DNA from: Anaerotruncus sp.
GTDB taxonomy: Bacteria > Bacillota > Clostridia > Oscillospirales > Ruminococcaceae
Assembly (NCBI GenBank): GCA_021770005.1
Contig: JAETRV010000027.1
Location: 1-64,000 of the forward strand
Direction: 5' to 3'
DNA length: 64,000 bases
In this document: piece after piece, positions 8,884 to 17,984 of the stretch
Numbering within the stretch: the first letter of the stretch is position 1
How the letters are laid out: every line of letters starts with the position of its first letter
Notes under the pieces: model-generated
What the model was told of the DNA's origin: nothing
Database searches by the model: none
The model's input: only the letters and a program-made list of their open reading frames with translations
Made by a program: the position numbers and the translations under genes

Positions 8884-9921
8884 ATGAACTATTTGAAAAA
8901 AACCGCTGCATCGGCAATGGCGTTGCTGCTGGCAGGCAGCTTGGGCGCATGTAGCATTGGCAGCGACACCAACTGGGTTGCAAAATTCGGTGACCAGACG
9001 ATCCCGGCAGGCGTCTATCTGATCCAGATGGTCGAGGGGTACTATGGCCTGCTGGATGAATCGGGGGTTGAGAACGACGCGCTGCTCAAAACGCAATTTG
9101 AGGGGCAGTCCGGCTCACAGAAGGTTTCGGACAACGCACGCTCCGCGCTCAACGCCTATATCGCGGTGGAAGAAAAGTTCGACGAGCTGGGCCTGACGCC
9201 CGAACCGCTCGCATTTGAGGCGATCCCCCAGAACGCGGAGATGTATTGGCAGTATGTCGGGCAGGTCTACGAGCGCAACGGCGTCTCAATCGATTCATAC
9301 ACCAAAACCCTCGAAAATACCACTAAGAAATCCCAGGTGTTCAACGCGATTTATGGGGAAGGCGGCAGCCAGGAGGTCCCCGAAAGCGAAATCCGTTCCA
9401 AATTTGAGAGTGATTACGCCAAGATCATCGTGATCCCGCTGAGTTTCAGCGGTTCCGAGGACGAGGAAACCAAGAAAGAGGCCGACCAGAACACCCGCGA
9501 TACGATCAACGGTTACAAGGAACGTGCCGACGCCGGGGAAAGCATGGAAGACCTGGTTTACGAAGCACGCAAACAGGCAACCGGCAATGAAGACCTGGAA
9601 AAACCCGAGGCAGGCAGCTCGTACACCTTTGTAAACCGGAATAACTCCCAGTATGGCCAGCCGGTGACCGACGCGATCTTTGCCGCGGCGAACGGCGTGC
9701 CGACCGTATTCGAGGATGAGAACAGCATCTTCCTATTCACCCGCTACGATATCACCGAAAACGAGAATGACTTCACCTCCCGCAAGGCGAGCATCCTCGC
9801 AGAGATGAAATCCGAGGAGTTTGACGCCCTGATTGCCGAATGGGCGGCCGCGCTTTCGGATGTCACCTATAACGAAGCGGCGTTCAAGCGCTATTCTGCG
9901 GAAAAACTGAAGCTCTCTTAA
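8884..9921 (+). CDS. PrsA/SurA-like foldase lipoprotein
   Basis: A 345-residue exported lipoprotein. The signal peptide ends in the lipobox LGAC (Cys23). A SurA_N-like helical region then begins WVAKFGDQTIPAGVYLIQM. The C-terminal half (about 190-310) resembles a parvulin-type PPIase domain in layout, with IIVIPLSFS, a charged helix and a FVNRNNSQYGQPVTDAIFAAANG segment, but I cannot confirm the catalytic residues. It probably helps fold secreted proteins at the outer face of the membrane. AGGAGGAAC lies upstream of the ATG. It is transcribed alone and ends at a terminator. Confidence 0.7.
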   Translation: MNYLKKTAASAMALLLAGSLGACSIGSDTNWVAKFGDQTIPAGVYLIQMVEGYYGLLDESGVENDALLKTQFEGQSGSQKVSDNARSALNAYIAVEEKFDELGLTPEPLAFEAIPQNAEMYWQYVGQVYERNGVSIDSYTKTLENTTKKSQVFNAIYGEGGSQEVPESEIRSKFESDYAKIIVIPLSFSGSEDEETKKEADQNTRDTINGYKERADAGESMEDLVYEARKQATGNEDLEKPEAGSSYTFVNRNNSQYGQPVTDAIFAAANGVPTVFEDENSIFLFTRYDITENENDFTSRKASILAEMKSEEFDALIAEWAAALSDVTYNEAAFKRYSAEKLKLS

Positions 9922-9928
9922 AAGGACG

Positions 9929-9963
9929 GAGCAGCCCGGCAAAGGCTGGGCCGCTCTTTCCTT
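9929..9963 (+). terminator. terminator of the foldase gene
   Basis: Imperfect stem GAGCAGCCCGGC / GGCTGGGCCGCTC with an AAA loop, followed by TTTCCTTT. Confidence 0.7.
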
Positions 9964-9992
9964 TATCCCGGTCCCATATATAATGACGCGAA

Positions 9993-10216
9993 GAGCCTGT
10001 TTAGGACCTTTTGCAGGGAGCTTTTTCTCTCGCAAAAAGCTCCCTCTTGCCGCCTTTGGGCGGCAAATTCACCCGAAAAAAGCGCTTCTCAGGATAAAGT
10101 ATTCCGCCGCGTGCGGCGGCGGGGGCTCTGCCCCTCGTCCCCGCAATTTTTCGAGAAAAATTGAGTAAAGCTTTTGGTTAAGGGCAAAAAAGGAGCCCCT
10201 AATCTTGGATAGGTTC
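9993..10216 (+). repeat. type A mosaic repeat (224 bp)
   Basis: Begins GAGCCTGTTTAGGA and ends GGATAGGTTC. It contains the GGGAGCTTTTT / AAAAAGCTCCC hairpin, the CCGCC..GGCGG hairpin, AAAGCGCTTCTCAGGATAAAG, GCCGCGTGCGGC, GGGGGCTCTGCCCC, and AATTTTTCGAGAAAAATTGAGTAAAGC. It occupies most of the gap between the foldase and CPBP genes. Confidence 0.85.
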
Positions 10217-10255
10217 TAAAGGGCGACTTGTTCATGGCATGAACGGAGAGATAAG

Positions 10256-10981
10256 ATGTACAAAATAGATACAAAAGGACTTCTGTTGAAGATATTTGCG
10301 CCTGCTGTGGCTTTGAGTTTCAGCTATTTCGCGCTGGGGCTTTTTTGCGGCATACCGCATATTTTGCTGTTTTGTATTTTGGGAACTCTTATTTTAGTAC
10401 CGGCAGAGTTGGCCATGATTTTGAAAGCAAGTAAGCGTGAATATGGGAAATATTCCATTCAAAGTGCATTTGCAGGACAAGAACAATATGCAATCGGAAA
10501 AGTGCTGGCATTTGCGTTTGTGTTTTTTGGGATTGCGGGCCTGCTGTCCGCTTCTATTTTATCTATTGAAAATGGAGTTTTTGCAGGGTTAAGAAGCAGT
10601 GTACTGAATCGCTTGCCAACTGGTTTTGATTGGACAAATTTTGAGCATCTGAAAACCTTCTCATTCCCCATACGGATTATAACTTGTGTGTATTATGGTA
10701 TTTTCAATGTGTTCGTTGCACCGATCACAGAAGAGTTGTTTTTCAGAGGATATTTAACATCGCATTATGAAAAACAAACACCGTTTACACCAATCATCAT
10801 AGCGATTTTATTTTCACTATATCACCTTTGGCTCCCCTTTAACAACTTATTTCGTATACTGGCATTTGCGCCAGCTGCATATGTGGCATATCAGAAAAAG
10901 AATTTATATATCAGTATGTGTTTTCATTGTTTATGTAATCTCTTTTCAACATGGAACTTTATATTGGTGGTATTGGGATAA
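10256..10981 (+). CDS. CPBP family intramembrane metalloprotease
   Basis: A 241-residue polytopic membrane protein of the CPBP (Abi/CAAX-like) family. The three family motifs are present in the C-terminal half: EELFFRGYL (about 162-170), SLYHLW (about 187-192) and HCLCN (about 223-227), which supply the glutamates and histidines of the proposed active site. Six to seven hydrophobic segments are visible. Bacterial members act in bacteriocin immunity, maturation or regulated proteolysis; the substrate here is unknown. The gene is clearly richer in AT than its neighbours and stands alone between a repeat and a terminator, suggesting acquisition by transfer. Confidence 0.82.
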   Translation: MYKIDTKGLLLKIFAPAVALSFSYFALGLFCGIPHILLFCILGTLILVPAELAMILKASKREYGKYSIQSAFAGQEQYAIGKVLAFAFVFFGIAGLLSASILSIENGVFAGLRSSVLNRLPTGFDWTNFEHLKTFSFPIRIITCVYYGIFNVFVAPITEELFFRGYLTSHYEKQTPFTPIIIAILFSLYHLWLPFNNLFRILAFAPAAYVAYQKKNLYISMCFHCLCNLFSTWNFILVVLG

Positions 10982-11048
10982 GCTCTGGTTTGTTAGGGGG
11001 CTTTTGCGAGTAAAAAAGACCTTTAAAAATATCTCTCAGAGAAACTTT

Positions 11049-11076
11049 AAAGCCCCGGCAGAAGCCGGGGCTTTTT
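11049..11076 (+). terminator. strong terminator after the CPBP gene
   Basis: AAAGCCCCGGC / GCCGGGGCTTTTT with a short loop. It lies between convergent genes and can work in both directions. Confidence 0.85.
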
Positions 11077-11104
11077 CGTTATTCCTATGTTTGTGCCATA
11101 TGCA

Positions 11105-12322
11105 TCAGAGCACGATTGCGCCGTAACGTGCGGCCACCGTTTCCAGCTCTTCCTTTTCAAGCTCGCAGGAGGTCGAAACGACCAGCGCCTTTCCATGGTA
11201 GTGCAGAAGCGCGTTCTCGAGCGCTTCCAGCGACTCCGATTCGAACGCAACCGGCATATCCACCATATGGGCGTTGAGCGAAAACTGATAACCATCGTCC
11301 GGGGTATCCAGCCGGATGAGCACTGCGTCACAGCTCTCATGCGAAACCTCGAGCAGTGCGTCTGCCATGTCCACCTCGCAGGTGATCGGTTCGGAGTATT
11401 CGAGGTCGTTGTCGAGGTAGTAAACATCACGCGCCGCCGCCAGGATTTCGTAATCGACCGGCTTGATCCGGATCTTCTCGACATCAAAGTTATCGACCAT
11501 ATGCCGCAGGGCAGCGATGTACTCGGGGTCGGTGCCGCAGCAGCCGCCGATGATTGACACCCCGCGCCGCATGAGCCGCGCGCAGCGGTCACTGAACTGG
11601 ACCGGGGTAAGCGGCGGATTTCCCGCATTGGGCTTTGCAATCAGCGGCAGCTTGGCATAGGGCGCGATCCGCTCGAACAGCGAAACCATGTCGTCCGGGC
11701 CTTCCGAGCAGTTCAGCCCAAAGGCGGAGATACCCATATCCTGAAGGATCAGCATTGCGGCGAGGATATCATCCCCCCACATGGTGCGGCCTTCCCCGTT
11801 GACTGTCATAGACAGGAAGATTGGCAGGCCGGTTTTTCGTGCTGCGATCACCGCTGCCCGGCATTCGGACAGAGAGCTCATGGTTTCGATCACCAGCAGA
11901 TCAACCCCAGCCTCCGCAAGCGCCTGCGCCTGCTCAGAATAGATCTCCAGCAACCGGGTGAATGGGACCTCACCGAACGGTTCACACATCAGCCCGGTGG
12001 TGGACATATCCCCCGCCAGCTTGACCGCCGGCCACCCCTCGAGCGCCTCCCGCGCAATCCCGACGATCTTCCGGTTGAGGGGGGACACCTGCCCCTCAAG
12101 GCCGTAAGCCGCAAGGCTGCCGGCATTGGCAAGGAAGGTGGGGGCATAAACGATGTCGCTGCCCGCACCGGCGTAACCGCAGACTACCTGACGGATCACC
12201 TCCGGGTGCTCACTCGCCCACTGTTCGACACAAACGCCGCTGGGCATTCCCGCTTTCATGTACTGGGTGCCGGTCGCCCCATCCAGCAGCAGGGGCAGGC
12301 ACAATCGGCCGTTTTCGTTCAT
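11105..12322 (-). CDS. homocysteine S-methyltransferase domain protein (MetH N-terminal-like)
   Basis: A 405-residue cytoplasmic protein. The first about 290 residues form a homocysteine S-methyltransferase TIM barrel. It opens with LLLDGATGTQYMKAGM and closes with the zinc-ligand pattern GGCCGTDPEYI; another Cys is in FGLNCSEGP. A further about 115 residues match no domain I recognise and lack the pterin- and cobalamin-binding modules of full MetH. A corrinoid-protein or cobalamin-independent methyl transfer to homocysteine is plausible. I chose the ATG at 12322 because GGAAAGG precedes it; an in-frame TTG at 12355 lacks a site. It follows argS by 36 bp. Confidence 0.75.
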   Translation of the reverse strand: MNENGRLCLPLLLDGATGTQYMKAGMPSGVCVEQWASEHPEVIRQVVCGYAGAGSDIVYAPTFLANAGSLAAYGLEGQVSPLNRKIVGIAREALEGWPAVKLAGDMSTTGLMCEPFGEVPFTRLLEIYSEQAQALAEAGVDLLVIETMSSLSECRAAVIAARKTGLPIFLSMTVNGEGRTMWGDDILAAMLILQDMGISAFGLNCSEGPDDMVSLFERIAPYAKLPLIAKPNAGNPPLTPVQFSDRCARLMRRGVSIIGGCCGTDPEYIAALRHMVDNFDVEKIRIKPVDYEILAAARDVYYLDNDLEYSEPITCEVDMADALLEVSHESCDAVLIRLDTPDDGYQFSLNAHMVDMPVAFESESLEALENALLHYHGKALVVSTSCELEKEELETVAARYGAIVL

Positions 12323-12358
12323 AGCAGTTCTGATTTTCCTTTCCTTTATTTTCAATCG

Positions 12359-14056
12359 TTACATAGATTCCGGGACGGTTATCTTCAAGATGGTCAGCAC
12401 GTTGCGCAGTACCACCCGCACCGCCAAACAGAGGTTCAGCCGGGCCTGCATCAGCGGCTCCGCCTCCCCTTTGATCCGGCATTTATCATAGAATTTGTGG
12501 AACAGGGTGGCGGCCTCCACTGCATATTTGGTGAGCTTGGCGGGGTCGTAGCTGCGCGCCGTCTCGACAATCTCCTGTGGGAACCGCGCCAGGCATCGGA
12601 TCAGCTCGGTTTCAAACGGGCTGTCCATCGCGTCCAGCTCGTCCGCGGTGCATTCACGCGGGGACACCCCTTCTTCCGCCAGCTTGCGCAGAATCGAGCA
12701 GATGCGGGCGTGCGCGTACTGCACATAGTAGACCGGGTTCTGGGCCGACTGCTCGATCGCGAGGTCGAGGTCAAAATCGAAGGTCGAGTTCGGCTCACGC
12801 ATATTGAAATAGAACCGCGCTGCATCCACCGGGACCTCTTCAATCAGGTCGGTGAGCGAGATTGCCTTACCGGTGCGTTTGGACATCTTATACGGCTTGC
12901 CATCCTTCATCAGCCGGACAAGCTGCATCAGCACAATGTCCAGCTTGGAGCCATCCAGGCCGATTGCATCCATTGCGCCCTTGAGCCGCGCCACATGCCC
13001 ATGATGGTCCGCACCCCAGACGTTGATGACCCGGTCGAACCCGCGCACCGCAAATTTGTTGTAGTGGTAGGCAATATCCGCCGCGAAATAGGTCGGGAAG
13101 CCGTTCGCCCGGACGAGCACCTCATCCTTCTCTCCGCCGTTCTCGGTCGCCTTGTACCAGAGCGCCCCCTCTTTTTCGTAGGTCATCCCCCGGTCGGCAA
13201 GCCGCTGGATCGCCTCGTCAATCGCACCGCTGTGCAGGGTGCTCTCTAGGAACCAGACATCGTAAATGATCCGGTAGGATTCCAGGTCCTGCCGCAGCTT
13301 TTCGATGTTTTTGGGGAGCGCATAATCGGTCAGCGCCCGCCGGCGCTCCGCACCGTCCGCCTGCACCAGCCGGTCTCCATGGAGGTCGGCGAACTCCTGG
13401 GCGCGGGCTTTGATGTCCTCCCCGTGGTAGCCGTCCTCGGGGAACTCCACCGCGTCCTCTCCTTGGTAGATTTGAAGGTAGCGCGCTTCAAGCGACCGCC
13501 CAAATTTTTCAATCTGGTTACCCGCATCGTTGACGTAAAATTCACGGGTCACCTGATAGCCCGCCCAATCGAGCGCGGCGGACAGGCAGTCGCCGATTGC
13601 GCCGCCGCGGGCGTTACCCATATGCATCGGGCCGGTGGGGTTGGCCGAGACAAATTCGACCTCTACTTTTTCCCCTTTGCCAAAATCGGTACGGCCGTAG
13701 TCATCCCCGCGCGCGAGCACCGAGCGCACCACATCCGAGAACCAATCCCGACCGAGGAAAAAGTTAATAAAGCCGGGTCCGGCGATTTCGACCCGCTCGA
13801 TCCCCGACCCTTCGAGCGCAAGATTCTGGCAGATTGCCTCTGCGACCTTGCGGGGTGCACACCGGAAAGCGCGGGCGCAGACCATTGCGGCATTGGTGGC
13901 GAAATCGCCGTGGGAGGTGTCTGCGGGGATCTCCACGACGAAGGAGGGCAGCTCCGCACAGGCGGAAAGCGCGCCGGAAGCTGCCGCAGCATCCAGCGCG
14001 GCACGTACCAGCGCGGTGATTGCTTGTTTGATGTCGGATACCGGGTTGGTCATCAT
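12359..14056 (-). CDS. argS: arginyl-tRNA synthetase
   Basis: A 565-residue class I aminoacyl-tRNA synthetase that charges tRNA-Arg. The N-terminal additional domain is followed by the HIGH-type motif HMGN in FVSANPTGPMHMGNARG and the KMSKR loop (YKMSKRTGKAISL). The C-terminal anticodon-binding domain is of the DALR type. The length is normal. Start ATG at 14056 (or 14053). A type A repeat (14089-14345) separates it from the upstream genes DUF1934-murI-ddl on the same strand, and the methyltransferase gene follows closely. Confidence 0.95.
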   Translation of the reverse strand: MMTNPVSDIKQAITALVRAALDAAAASGALSACAELPSFVVEIPADTSHGDFATNAAMVCARAFRCAPRKVAEAICQNLALEGSGIERVEIAGPGFINFFLGRDWFSDVVRSVLARGDDYGRTDFGKGEKVEVEFVSANPTGPMHMGNARGGAIGDCLSAALDWAGYQVTREFYVNDAGNQIEKFGRSLEARYLQIYQGEDAVEFPEDGYHGEDIKARAQEFADLHGDRLVQADGAERRRALTDYALPKNIEKLRQDLESYRIIYDVWFLESTLHSGAIDEAIQRLADRGMTYEKEGALWYKATENGGEKDEVLVRANGFPTYFAADIAYHYNKFAVRGFDRVINVWGADHHGHVARLKGAMDAIGLDGSKLDIVLMQLVRLMKDGKPYKMSKRTGKAISLTDLIEEVPVDAARFYFNMREPNSTFDFDLDLAIEQSAQNPVYYVQYAHARICSILRKLAEEGVSPRECTADELDAMDSPFETELIRCLARFPQEIVETARSYDPAKLTKYAVEAATLFHKFYDKCRIKGEAEPLMQARLNLCLAVRVVLRNVLTILKITVPESM

Positions 14057-14088
14057 CTTTTACACATCCTATTATTCTCAAATTACAC

Positions 14089-14345
14089 GGGGGCTCCGCC
14101 CCTCGACCCCGCCACCTTTGAAAAGGTGGACGAAACTTTTAGTTGAAAAGAAGCTGAAAGTTTTACTCGATTTTTTTCAAAAAATCGCGGTTTCCAAAGG
14201 CAGAGCCTTTGGTCGCGTCCCACAGGACGCGAAACACTTTATCCTGAGAAGCGCTTCTTTCGGGTGAATCGGCACTGACTGTAAGTCAGTGCCGAGAGGG
14301 GGCTTTTTGCAAGAGAAAAAGCCCCCCTTCGCCTACGGTTGGTCC
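14089..14345 (-). repeat. type A repeat cluster, reverse orientation
   Basis: Reading on the minus strand: hairpin GGGGGCTTTTTCTC..AAAAAGCCCCC, GGCACTGACTTACAGTCAGTGCC hairpin, CGCTTCTCAGGATAAAGTG, CGCGTCC palindrome and AAACCGCGATTTTTTGAAAAAAATCGAG. A second end module, CCACCTTTTCAAAGGTGG with GGGGGCTCCGCCCC, follows. It fills the gap upstream of argS. Confidence 0.8.
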
Positions 14346-14446
14346 CGAAACGCTTCGCCCCAGTCCACAGCCCGGACACATGCCAGAGAAGGTTTATCCG
14401 AAGCCAAACGTCCTGCTGTCTCCGCTGCCGTTGAAAATCTTTTTGG

Positions 14447-14884
14447 TTACGCCGGTGCGCCCGCGCTCTCCCGGACGTTGATAAACACTTCATTTTCACT
14501 GGCAAGCGAGGTATTCACATCAAGCGAATAGGAGAACTGAAGCCTACCGCCGTGGTCGTCCAAATCAGCGGACACCCGGTCGCCCGAGACGCCGATGGTC
14601 ATCGCGCCATACCCGGTGTCATAGTGGCACTGGTGCCGCACCCCCCGCTCGATGATGAGCTGGCTTTTGGTGCTGCCCGAGCGGGAGAGGGTCACCCGCT
14701 GGGAACCTTCTACCCGGAGTACCGTACGGGTCCCCTCAAAGCCGGTCATTTCGGATTCGTCGTAGGCGATATAATAATCCCCATTGCGCTTATAATAAGA
14801 GCCGGTCGTGACCAGCTCTACCTGATCCTGTTCCCCGTCCTGCCGGTAGATTCCCTTGATATCAATCAGTACATCTTTTTTCAT
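14447..14884 (-). CDS. DUF1934 domain (YwiB-like) beta-barrel protein
   Basis: A 145-residue cytoplasmic protein with the DUF1934 pattern: N-terminal VLIDIKGIYR..QDQVELVTTGSYYKRNGDYYIAYDESEMTG, a middle IIERGVRHQCHYDTGYGAMTIGV, and the closing FSYSLDVNTSLASENEVFINV. This is a calycin-like barrel family with no assigned function. It is known to sit near murI or argS in Firmicutes. Here it follows murI by 12 bp, so it is cotranscribed with murI and ddl. Confidence 0.85.
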   Translation of the reverse strand: MKKDVLIDIKGIYRQDGEQDQVELVTTGSYYKRNGDYYIAYDESEMTGFEGTRTVLRVEGSQRVTLSRSGSTKSQLIIERGVRHQCHYDTGYGAMTIGVSGDRVSADLDDHGGRLQFSYSLDVNTSLASENEVFINVRESAGAPA

Positions 14885-14896
14885 TTTTACGTTCCT

Positions 14897-15718
14897 TTAT
14901 CTGTCGGTTAAAAGTTCGAGGCTGATCTGATGGACGTTTCCGCCCACCTGCTCCCCGAGGAAGATTCCGGCGGTCTCGGCAAATAGCTCGGGGGAATCAC
15001 TCACATAAAAACTGCTGGTCCCCTCGTCCCTATCCGAAAGCAGGTCCTCCGCCGCCAGGAACTGCTGCGCCCAGCGCGCGACCTCCTTGCCTGCATCAAT
15101 CAGTGTCACCTCATAGCCGAGCACCCGGTTGATCGTCTCATAGAGGAGCGGATAATGGGTGCAGCCGAGGATCAGGGTATCCACCCCCGCCTGTTGGATC
15201 GGCGCCAGATAGAGCTCGGCGACCTTGGAGGTCACCTCGTTGTCCGGTTGGATGAACCCGTTTTCGACCAGCGGGACAAAGAGCGGGCAAGCGTTCCCGA
15301 AGACATGTACGCCCGGATTGATCGAGCGGATTGCCCGGCCGTAAGCGCCCGACCGTACGGTTGCGGTGGTACCGATCACCCCGACCTTGCCGGTTGCAGT
15401 GGCGGCGCAGGCGGCCTGTGCCGCGGGAAGCACCACCCCTGAATGGGGTACCCCGATTTTTGCCGACATCTCGGGCGTGAGCTGGGAACTGACCGTTCCA
15501 CAGGCAATGATAATCAGTTTGACATCATGCCGTTTGAGAAAGGCGATGTCCTGCATCGCGTACTGGCGGATCGTTTCACGGCTACGGGTGCCGTAGGGGA
15601 CCCGCCCGGTATCCCCGAAATAGATCAGATTCTCCTGTGGAAGCAGGCGGCGCAGCTCCTTGACGGTGGTCAGCCCGCCCAGCCCCGAGTCAAAAACACC
15701 GATGGCTCTATTGTCCAT
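14897..15718 (-). CDS. murI: glutamate racemase
   Basis: A 273-residue cofactor-independent racemase that supplies D-glutamate for peptidoglycan. Typical motifs: GVFDSGLGGLTT (about 7-18), YFGDTGRVPYG (about 34-44), the first catalytic cysteine in IIACGTVSSQL (about 71-80), and the second in LGCTHYPLL (about 184-192). The first motif has Gly where most family members have Asn (ACNT). It lies between ddl and DUF1934 in one minus-strand operon, consistent with cell-wall precursor supply. Confidence 0.92.
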   Translation of the reverse strand: MDNRAIGVFDSGLGGLTTVKELRRLLPQENLIYFGDTGRVPYGTRSRETIRQYAMQDIAFLKRHDVKLIIIACGTVSSQLTPEMSAKIGVPHSGVVLPAAQAACAATATGKVGVIGTTATVRSGAYGRAIRSINPGVHVFGNACPLFVPLVENGFIQPDNEVTSKVAELYLAPIQQAGVDTLILGCTHYPLLYETINRVLGYEVTLIDAGKEVARWAQQFLAAEDLLSDRDEGTSSFYVSDSPELFAETAGIFLGEQVGGNVHQISLELLTDR

Positions 15719-15754
15719 ATCCGGTACCTCTCAATCTAGATTCGGGCAGGCGCA

Positions 15755-16831
15755 TCACTGCTCTGCCGCACGCGCGAGTGCAAGCTGGAGCAGCCGGTCG
15801 ATCAGCTCGGGATAGGGGATGCCCGCCGCATCAAACAACTTGGGGTACATCGAAATCGCAGTAAACCCAGGCAGGGTGTTGATCTCGTTGAGCACCACAC
15901 TTCCGTCCTCCTGCGCAAAAAAGTCGATCCGAGAAAGCCCGGTACACCCCATCGCGGCGAATGCGTCACAAGCAGTCTGCCGGATGACCTCGCTGACCGG
16001 CTCCGGAATCCGCGCCGGGATGTAGAGGTCGGTCGAATCGTCGAGGTACTTGCCCTCGTAGTCGTAAAACTCGTGATGGGGCACGATTTCCCCCACCACC
16101 GAAGCGGTACAGCTATCATAGTTGCCGAGCACCGCGCATTCAACCTCCGCGCCGGTGATGGTGGTTTCGATCACCACCTTGCGGTCATACCGGAACGCCT
16201 CCTGCAACGCGGCTCTCAGCCCGGCCTGGTCCTTCGCCTTGCCCACCCCGACCGAGGAGCCGGTGTTCGCCGGTTTCACGAACATCGGATAACCAAGCGA
16301 TTCGCGGAGCGCCGGTTCGATCTCTTCCAACCGTTCCAGCATCGGGCGGGTCATCACCCTGTACGGGGCGGTACGGATCCCCGCCGCTTCGAGCAGGATG
16401 TGGGTGACCTCTTTATCCATGCAGGTGGCCGAAGCGAGCACCCCGCAACCCACATAGGGGATCCCCGCCAGCTGGAACAGGCCCTGTAAAGCGCCGTCCT
16501 CGCTGTTTTCCCCGTGGACTACCGGGAACGCCACATCAATTTTGACCGCTTCGGTCCGGCCATCCGGAAGAACGCGCAGCAGCCCGCCGGTGGAGCGGTC
16601 GGGCGAAAGGATCGCGGGCGTCACACAGCCGCTTTGCTGCCACTGGTCGGGCTGGATCAACGAAATGTCACCGGTATACTCCAACCAGCGCCCATCTTTG
16701 GTAATGCCGAGCATGACCACGTCGTATTTCTCACGCGGGATGTTCCGCAAAACCGAAGCTGCGGACATCAACGAGACTTCATATTCACTGGAAACTGAGC
16801 CGAATAGTACGGCCACCACTTTTTTTCTCAA
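15755..16831 (-). CDS. ddl: D-alanine--D-alanine ligase
   Basis: A 358-residue ATP-grasp ligase making D-Ala-D-Ala for peptidoglycan. The N-terminus shows VVAVLFGSVSSEYEVSLMSA, the D-Ala-binding loop. The central region has the ATP-binding signatures (KPANTGSSVGVGKAK and EVECAVLGNYD), and the C-terminus has RIDFFAQEDGSVVLNEINTLPGFT with Mg-binding E and N. The EGKYLDDSTDLYIPA omega-loop has a phenylalanine/tyrosine-type context that I cannot use to predict vancomycin phenotype. The start is a TTG after GAGGGG. First gene of ddl-murI-DUF1934. Confidence 0.95.
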   Translation of the reverse strand: MRKKVVAVLFGSVSSEYEVSLMSAASVLRNIPREKYDVVMLGITKDGRWLEYTGDISLIQPDQWQQSGCVTPAILSPDRSTGGLLRVLPDGRTEAVKIDVAFPVVHGENSEDGALQGLFQLAGIPYVGCGVLASATCMDKEVTHILLEAAGIRTAPYRVMTRPMLERLEEIEPALRESLGYPMFVKPANTGSSVGVGKAKDQAGLRAALQEAFRYDRKVVIETTITGAEVECAVLGNYDSCTASVVGEIVPHHEFYDYEGKYLDDSTDLYIPARIPEPVSEVIRQTACDAFAAMGCTGLSRIDFFAQEDGSVVLNEINTLPGFTAISMYPKLFDAAGIPYPELIDRLLQLALARAAEQ

Positions 16832-16934
16832 ACAGAACCCCTCTTAAATCTCAATTTTATCAATCGTTTTGATCCCTGCAATGATACAATCTATATTCTA
16901 GCACAACTAAGAATAGTACGCAAGACAAAGCCTG

Positions 16935-16963
16935 TGGACATCCTTCAGCCGGTGTGATATAAT
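16935..16963 (+). promoter_or_regulatory. sigma-A promoter with extended -10
   Basis: TGGACA (16935-16940), 17-bp spacer and TATAAT (16958-16963) preceded by TGA, an extended -10 (TGnTATAAT). It drives the NYN-LOTUS gene. A degraded end similar to the 161-bp element (GAAACAGCCCCTGAAA) lies between it and the gene. Confidence 0.75.
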
Positions 16964-17097
16964 ATTGATAAATAAGCTTGTTCTATTGGGCTTATGGCCA
17001 GTGGTTCGGACTTGCGTGAAAATCTGGAAAAAACGGTAGTTCCGTTTTTGAAACAGCCCCTGAAACGGGTAAACAAACAACAGACAGGATGGAAAAA

Positions 17098-17916
17098 ATG
17101 CCAAATGATTGCAAATTTGCGGTGCTGATCGACGCAGATAACATATCGGATAAATATATCAAAATTATACTTGACGAAATATCCAAGGACGGTATCGCCA
17201 CCTATAAGCGGATCTACGGCGACTGGACCAAACCCGCGCTTTCTTCATGGAAATCAATTCTGCTTGATAACTCGATCCTTCCGATGCAGCAGTACAACTA
17301 CACGACCGGCAAAAACTCGACCGATTCCGCGTTGATTATCGACGCGATGGATATCCTCTATTCAGGGCAGGTGGACGGATTCTGCATCGTCTCCTCGGAT
17401 AGCGATTTCACCCGGCTGGCCGCGCGCCTGCGGGAATCGGGGATGCAGGTGATCGGCATGGGGGAACGCAAAACACCCAAGTCTTTCATCTCGGCGTGTA
17501 ACCGGTTTAAATACCTGGACATCCTCTTTGCCAGCGCAGAGGAAGAGAAGAAAAAGAACACCAAGAAATCTGAAAAACCAGCAAAGCCCGAAAAGATAGA
17601 GAAAAACGAGAAATCCCCGGCCAGCAAGCCTACAAAGAGCGTCAAAAATGCCGATAAGCCGCAGCCACAGATGGGCACGCTGGAGACGCTCAAGGAGGCG
17701 ATTCTGAGCATTTCGGAGGAAACCTCGGACGAGGATGGCTGGATCTTCATCGGGACGATCGGGAGCCTGTTGGTCAAGCGGTACCCCGATTTTGATGTCC
17801 GCAACTTTGGGTTTTCTAAATTGACTCCGTTCATCGAATCGCTCGATCTGTTTGACATCAAAAGCGTGCGCACCAACGACAATAGCGCCAAGCTGATCTA
17901 TGTCCGGCCCAAATAA
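17098..17916 (+). CDS. NYN domain protein with C-terminal OST-HTH/LOTUS domain
   Basis: A 272-residue cytoplasmic protein. The N-terminal about 145 residues are a NYN (PIN-like) nuclease domain with acidic metal-ligand candidates: VLIDADN (9-15), DSALIIDAMD and IVSSDSDFTRLA. A roughly 55-residue linker is very rich in Lys/Glu/Pro. The C-terminal about 75 residues resemble an OST-HTH/LOTUS domain, an RNA-binding winged helix. An RNA-processing or RNA-decay role is likely but inferred. I prefer the ATG at 17098 because AGGATGG sits 5 bp upstream; an in-frame ATG at 17089 has no site. Monocistronic with a terminator. Confidence 0.82.
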   Translation: MPNDCKFAVLIDADNISDKYIKIILDEISKDGIATYKRIYGDWTKPALSSWKSILLDNSILPMQQYNYTTGKNSTDSALIIDAMDILYSGQVDGFCIVSSDSDFTRLAARLRESGMQVIGMGERKTPKSFISACNRFKYLDILFASAEEEKKKNTKKSEKPAKPEKIEKNEKSPASKPTKSVKNADKPQPQMGTLETLKEAILSISEETSDEDGWIFIGTIGSLLVKRYPDFDVRNFGFSKLTPFIESLDLFDIKSVRTNDNSAKLIYVRPK

Positions 17917-17932
17917 ATCGAATTTCTCCTGT

Positions 17933-17957
17933 GTCCTGCCCTTTTAGGGGGCAGGAC
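17933..17957 (+). terminator. terminator after the NYN gene
   Basis: TCCTGCCC / GGGGCAGGA stem with a TTTTAG loop, then CCTATTTCT. Confidence 0.7.
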
Positions 17958-17984
17958 CTATTTCTATTCAGGAACATTGAGACA

